Shown piece after piece: positions 59,805 to 64,000 of a stretch of DNA of 64,000 nt. The stretch comes from Monarcha castaneiventris obscurior. Taxonomy: Eukaryota > Chordata > Aves > Passeriformes > Monarchidae. The stretch is taken from contig JAMPIT010000258.1 in the NCBI GenBank assembly GCA_026261815.1, positions 6,687,501-6,751,500 on the forward strand, read 5' to 3'. The position numbers were made by a program, and so were the translations under genes. Numbering within the stretch: the first letter of the stretch is position 1; every line of letters begins with the position of its first letter. The notes beneath the pieces are model-generated. The model worked only from the letters and a program-made list of their open reading frames with translations. It was not told where the DNA came from and did no database searches.

Positions 59805-59905
59805 GGCACAGGCTGCCCAGAGGGGCCGTGGAGTCTCCATCCACAGAGGTGTTCAAAACCCGGGCAGATGCAGAAAAGAGCAGCCTCTTCATGCTGACCC
59901 TTTTC
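59805..59905 (+). mobile_element. Second CR1 fragment in opposite orientation
   Basis: GCACAGGCTGCCCAGAGGGG, CGTGGAGTCTCCATCC, GGTGTTCAAAACCCGG and GAGCAGCCTCTTCATGCTGA match the sense strand of a CR1 3' segment. It lies about 40 bp from the minus-strand copy, so the two form an inverted arrangement. Confidence 0.75.
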
Positions 59906-61859
59906 TAGGACTAGTCAATCTCCAGAGAGAACACTTACAAGTTTAATACTTTCTTTTTTTTTTCCCCTGAAATTAGAATACACTTCAGATAGATTCTGTT
60001 CTTGTTGTTCTTTAAATCACTTAAAAATTCTCAACTGCCTGCTGTTCCAAAGTTAACAAGCCAAATTAAGATCTTTGCTTGTTTGAGCTGCCACTCTAAT
60101 GCAAGAAGAGACAAAACACTGTGAAATAAACAGTGGTCTGTACTTTTGAAAGAATATTGGTTGGAAAACATACTTCAGAAGAGGTGTTTCTGCATAAACA
60201 AAAAGTATTTTTATTCTTGGATGGATACTATCTGATTTTGGGGGAAAATATTTTAGAGTATTTTGCTCAGCCTAACAGGAATTTGGATACAAGTTATTAG
60301 GTGGGAAAAACATTATTTTGGATACATGCAGAGCTTCATTTTGCATTTATTGATGCTATTTAGTAACCTAATTGCCTTCTAGGTTCAGCCTTTAGCATGC
60401 TAATTTTGATTTAGTGTTTGTATTTCTGAAAACAAACTGGGAACAAACCATAAATTATCACTGTGTGTTCTTTAGACAGCTACTGGAATTCCAGTATCTA
60501 CTACAGTAACATAATGTGAAGGTAAATTACCATAATGTATTAAGGGTTATTATTATATTCTAACAGTTTCTGGTAGAATCACATCTCTGTTTCTCTCATC
60601 TGAAATGGTAGCTTTTTCATAAGAAGTATAATTTATTCTGTTTTTTTTTAAAAAAAAAGGGTTTGAATGTTTATTGTTGCTACTGTACTACGTTATGAAT
60701 AATTCATTTTTAGTAGCCTTTTCTGAGATTGTAAATGAATGTCACATTTCTGATGTGAAAAACTTTTAAGCCTTTTTCATGAATGCAATATAAAATATAG
60801 AGAGCTAAGGAATAATACATGTAGGGTTTTTTCTTTTTCCTTTTAGCATTTTGGTGGTCATCTTAAGAAATTATGTTCACAGTGAGTTTTTTGAATGATT
60901 GACTAAGAATTTTTTTGACACTTGTGTTCCTTTTTTGGTCTTCTTACTTGCAGTTTTTATTATATTAGGCTCCAATTATATAAGACTTTACATATATATT
61001 TCATGTTACTGTTAAGTTGTATGATGAAATACCTTCAATGCAACATATTACTGCCCATGTACCTGCATTGGGATGATGGCACAGTCAGATTGGATTGTTT
61101 AGCAGTGTTAGTACAGCCCAAAATGTCTTGAGATTGGATAAATACTGAGAGGGTGAGTTCACTCTGGAGTTTTGTGCTGTTACAGATCCATTGCTGTCAG
61201 CATACCAGAGCTTTGTGCCTGAGCTCTCTGGGGTGATGGATTGTAGATGTGCTCCTTCCTAAAGTAAAGATGAGGAATGGAGCAGCAATCTTAGAATTAA
61301 TTTATGCTTTTTTTCTGAAAAATAAAAGCTGCTAGCAAGTTGGAACTTGACTTTTGGTTATTACTGCTTGTATTTTCTGTGGGCCTTCTGTTTTAGTAAT
61401 TTCAGGACCATTCTCTGTCATCCCAAACACTTGTCATCCTCTTACTTGATTTTCACTATGCTATCCTGCCTGGTATTTCTCTTTCTTCTCTGCATTTGTG
61501 TAAATGTTATTGCTGAAGTATCTTTTGTATTTTGAGAGAATGTTGAGCCTCACTTTTGAGCTTGTACATTAAATGCTGTATCAAATTAAACCTTGTTATT
61601 ATCACCTCTAGGACTCCATGTCTAGGTCTGCCATTAGAATTTGTTTTGTTTTTCATTATTCCTGTCTGTGTGCTCTTCTTTATCCTTTTGGATTTAGTGA
61701 TCCATCTATTTCCTTTCCTCATATTTGCATTTCATTTTCATCAGTAAACATTTGATCTGTTATGTTTTAGTCAAGGTTTCCCATTTTCACATGATTTCCT
61801 CTACCAGTATCCCTTCCTTGAAAGATTTTCCTAAATCTGCCTTTCCAAAACTCTTCCTG

Positions 61860-61880
61860 TTTTTTTTTTTTTTTTTTTTT
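61860..61880. repeat. T homopolymer
   Basis: About 21 consecutive T bases followed by AT-rich sequence. Confidence 0.95.
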
Positions 61881-64000
61881 GTAATTTTAAAATTTATATG
61901 TATATATATAAATATTTAAAGGAACTGGGGTCCAGAACTGTTGTCCTGATGTTTGGTGATCATTTGTCCCTATTCAGTCTGCATGCTCATTTGGAAAGGA
62001 AATATTTCTTACCCAAAACTCTGACTTCAGCTGTGCACTCTAAATATTTTCTCTAGCATGGGGGATCTGTGTTGACAGATGCCAAATCTTCAGTGCCTGG
62101 TCCAGGGCAGAAATCGGTGGAAAAATCTCTGCATAACTACAATTTCTGTTGGTTTTGGGTCAGACCATAAGCTTGTGAAACTTTCTGTGAATGGTCATGG
62201 GGTAAGTGGGCAAATGTTCAGTCACTCGATGGGCCGGAGGTCAGTGAGAGTGAATTCCAGAGGAAATGGAACTGCCTAGATGGCAGGAAAAGAACATTCG
62301 CAGTGATTACGAGAAGTTCAATTAAAAGTGTCTGTCCCAGTTGTCTGTAGTGTCACAATGACATCTAGATAGTTCTTAGGATGTGAATCCATGACTTCCA
62401 ATACCTCTGATTGTATTTCCTATTTAGAATGTTAGCCTAGTCAATAATAACTTATGCTTATAGTATTTTACTGCAGGAGATCACTGTGTGCTTTACCAGG
62501 TACTTTTGTTTTCATTTTATTCCAGAAATCTGAGGCTCCCAGAAGTTCAGAGCTTCAGTGTTACACGGTAGAATCACCATTTGAAGCATTTTGACATTAT
62601 CTTCTTTGAAGCACACTAATTGGATTTAAGCCCACACCTTTGATTACTCTTTAAAACTGAACAAAGTATGTGTCATCCTGAATCAGGGTGGATAAGACGG
62701 ACTTTCCTTTGTGGGGATGCTATTTTATAATCTGCCATGCTTCAACAGATATTAGGAATAATAGATACTATTTCAGATAGAATGTAACAATAACTGATAT
62801 TATTTCAGCAGTACAGGGAAACTTAAATACTGTTGGAAAAATTGTGTTAGGTTATCTCCTCTGACTCAGACTAATGAAGAATGAACCAGCTGAGTAAAGA
62901 AAGAGGAGGGAGAACAAGCATTATCTTTTTCAACCTATTCAGTTTTGGCTGATTTAACCTAGATGAGGAGAAAAGCAATATTGTGTTCTTTGACAGTGCT
63001 GTAACAAGCTTTGCTAACTGATAATAATAACTGGAAGACATATGTTAAATTGTTGGTTCTTCAGAGAAAGGAAGAACGCTGAAATCAGAAAGTTGTATTA
63101 TTATAATTTGATAATTGTGATTTGGTCTTCTTTATCTACATGAATCCATAGTGAGAGCAAATATAGGCTAGTATATTTTAACAAAATAAAATTCCGCAGT
63201 GTATGAACTAGAAAATGTGGAGAAAATTCAGCATTGGCTGATTAATATGCAATCCAATGTCATTTTACTGTGGATCTTACATTGGAAAGACAGTGTTTGT
63301 GAATTATTTCAAATCCTGCAGAAAGACTTCAACACCAAGAAAATCTAACCAAATAAACTTCTTTATCAGTGGTATTCTTAATTAACATGTCTAGTCCTAC
63401 AAAATGATCTTGTCTTACAGTAACAGAGCCCCCTAAAAATTGTTAGCCAATCATTCCTCCATGTTTATTATTATTCTTTGCTGGGTGATAGTGGAAGAAT
63501 GTCCTGATGTGGTTTGGTGTCCATGCCTTGCAGAGGAATGTGGAGGCTCAGTTCAATATGAGAGCAGTGACACACACAGGTGGTGCCACCTCGGACCACA
63601 CTGTTGTAATTCAGTGTGCTCAGGGTGAGGTCTGGTGTGGGTTCCATTCCAGGGTGGCTTCCAGGCCTTGAGGAACAGCAAAATGCAGCAGCAAATGCAA
63701 AAACAATGAGAGAAAAGGGGAAAAAAGAGACTCGAATGTCCATGTGACTCTGGAATCCCTGGTTCTGTGCACTGAGGCCAAATCCCTCAGCATGTATAGA
63801 ACTCATTTTTGCAGGTGAAGTTTTATACAAGGTTAACAAAATCACTTTGCTGACTACAAAAAGTTAGTTTAAAAAAAATTGAAAATATAGCTGCTAGCCC
63901 TTCAGGTTTCCTGATATCCCCTGTTTTTATTCTTATTTGTAAAAGAGTTTATAAACTGATATTTACAACACCCCTGCCATCCTAGTAGTTATAAGAAGCT

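Larger units (their letters stand above)
49623..64000 (+). other. AGBL4: AGBL4 intron 2 (5' part)
   Basis: The intron continues past the window end. I looked for the expected third AGBL4 exon and did not find it. It contains CR1 copies near 51.4 and 59.4-59.9 kb, a diverged duplication at 56.26-56.69 kb, a 60-bp tandem duplication near 58.0 kb and a T homopolymer at 61860-61880. GC-richer patches at about 54.2-54.4 and 59.2-59.35 kb have no recognised content. Confidence 0.75.

Noticed and set aside
49623..64000. Search for AGBL4 exon 3
   Set aside because: I looked for a phase-1 exon beginning with an NLGR-like peptide and found none; it is presumably beyond the window.
1..64000. tRNA, rRNA, CRISPR or viral genes
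   Set aside because: No cloverleaf, rRNA core or direct-repeat/spacer array was seen, and no endogenous retrovirus gene or LTR pair was recognised.

Overview
This looks like a nuclear genomic window from a bird. At least five fragments of CR1 LINEs, the dominant retroposon of sauropsids, are recognisable, some ending in the typical ATTCTGTGATTCT-type tail. The remainder is AT-rich vertebrate intergenic and intronic DNA with two CpG-rich promoters. There are no bacterial-style genes. Almost all long open frames in the window are chance frames in CpG islands, minisatellites or introns; real coding sequence is split into short exons.

Layout. About 2.7-13.0 kb, minus strand: a multi-exon protein gene that I could reconstruct exon by exon. 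There are 21 coding exons, every junction is phase-compatible, and the product is about 641 residues. It is helix- and leucine-rich and I do not recognise it. It starts in the CpG island at 12.4-13.4 kb and ends at a stop at 2685-2687. A 36-bp GC-rich minisatellite sits in its first intron and a perfect 26-bp palindrome lies just after its stop codon. About 13.4-31.8 kb: intergenic DNA with a TA microsatellite, a CR1 copy, a small GC-richer island with a hairpin, and a diverged GC-rich repeat cluster.

About 31.8-64 kb, plus strand: the 5' end of AGBL4 (cytosolic carboxypeptidase 6, a tubulin deglutamylase). A CpG island at 32.0-33.2 kb holds exon 1 and an RFX-type X-box 42 bp upstream of the start codon. 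Exon 2 is at 49500-49622 and joins exon 1 in frame. Everything after 49.6 kb is the beginning of a very long intron 2, with CR1 copies, tandem duplications and simple repeats but no further exon that I can see.

The two genes are divergently transcribed, with about 19.6 kb between their start codons. From general knowledge of human 1p33 the 5' neighbour of AGBL4 is ELAVL4. Here an unrecognised helical-protein gene occupies that position, which is the most interesting observation in the window.
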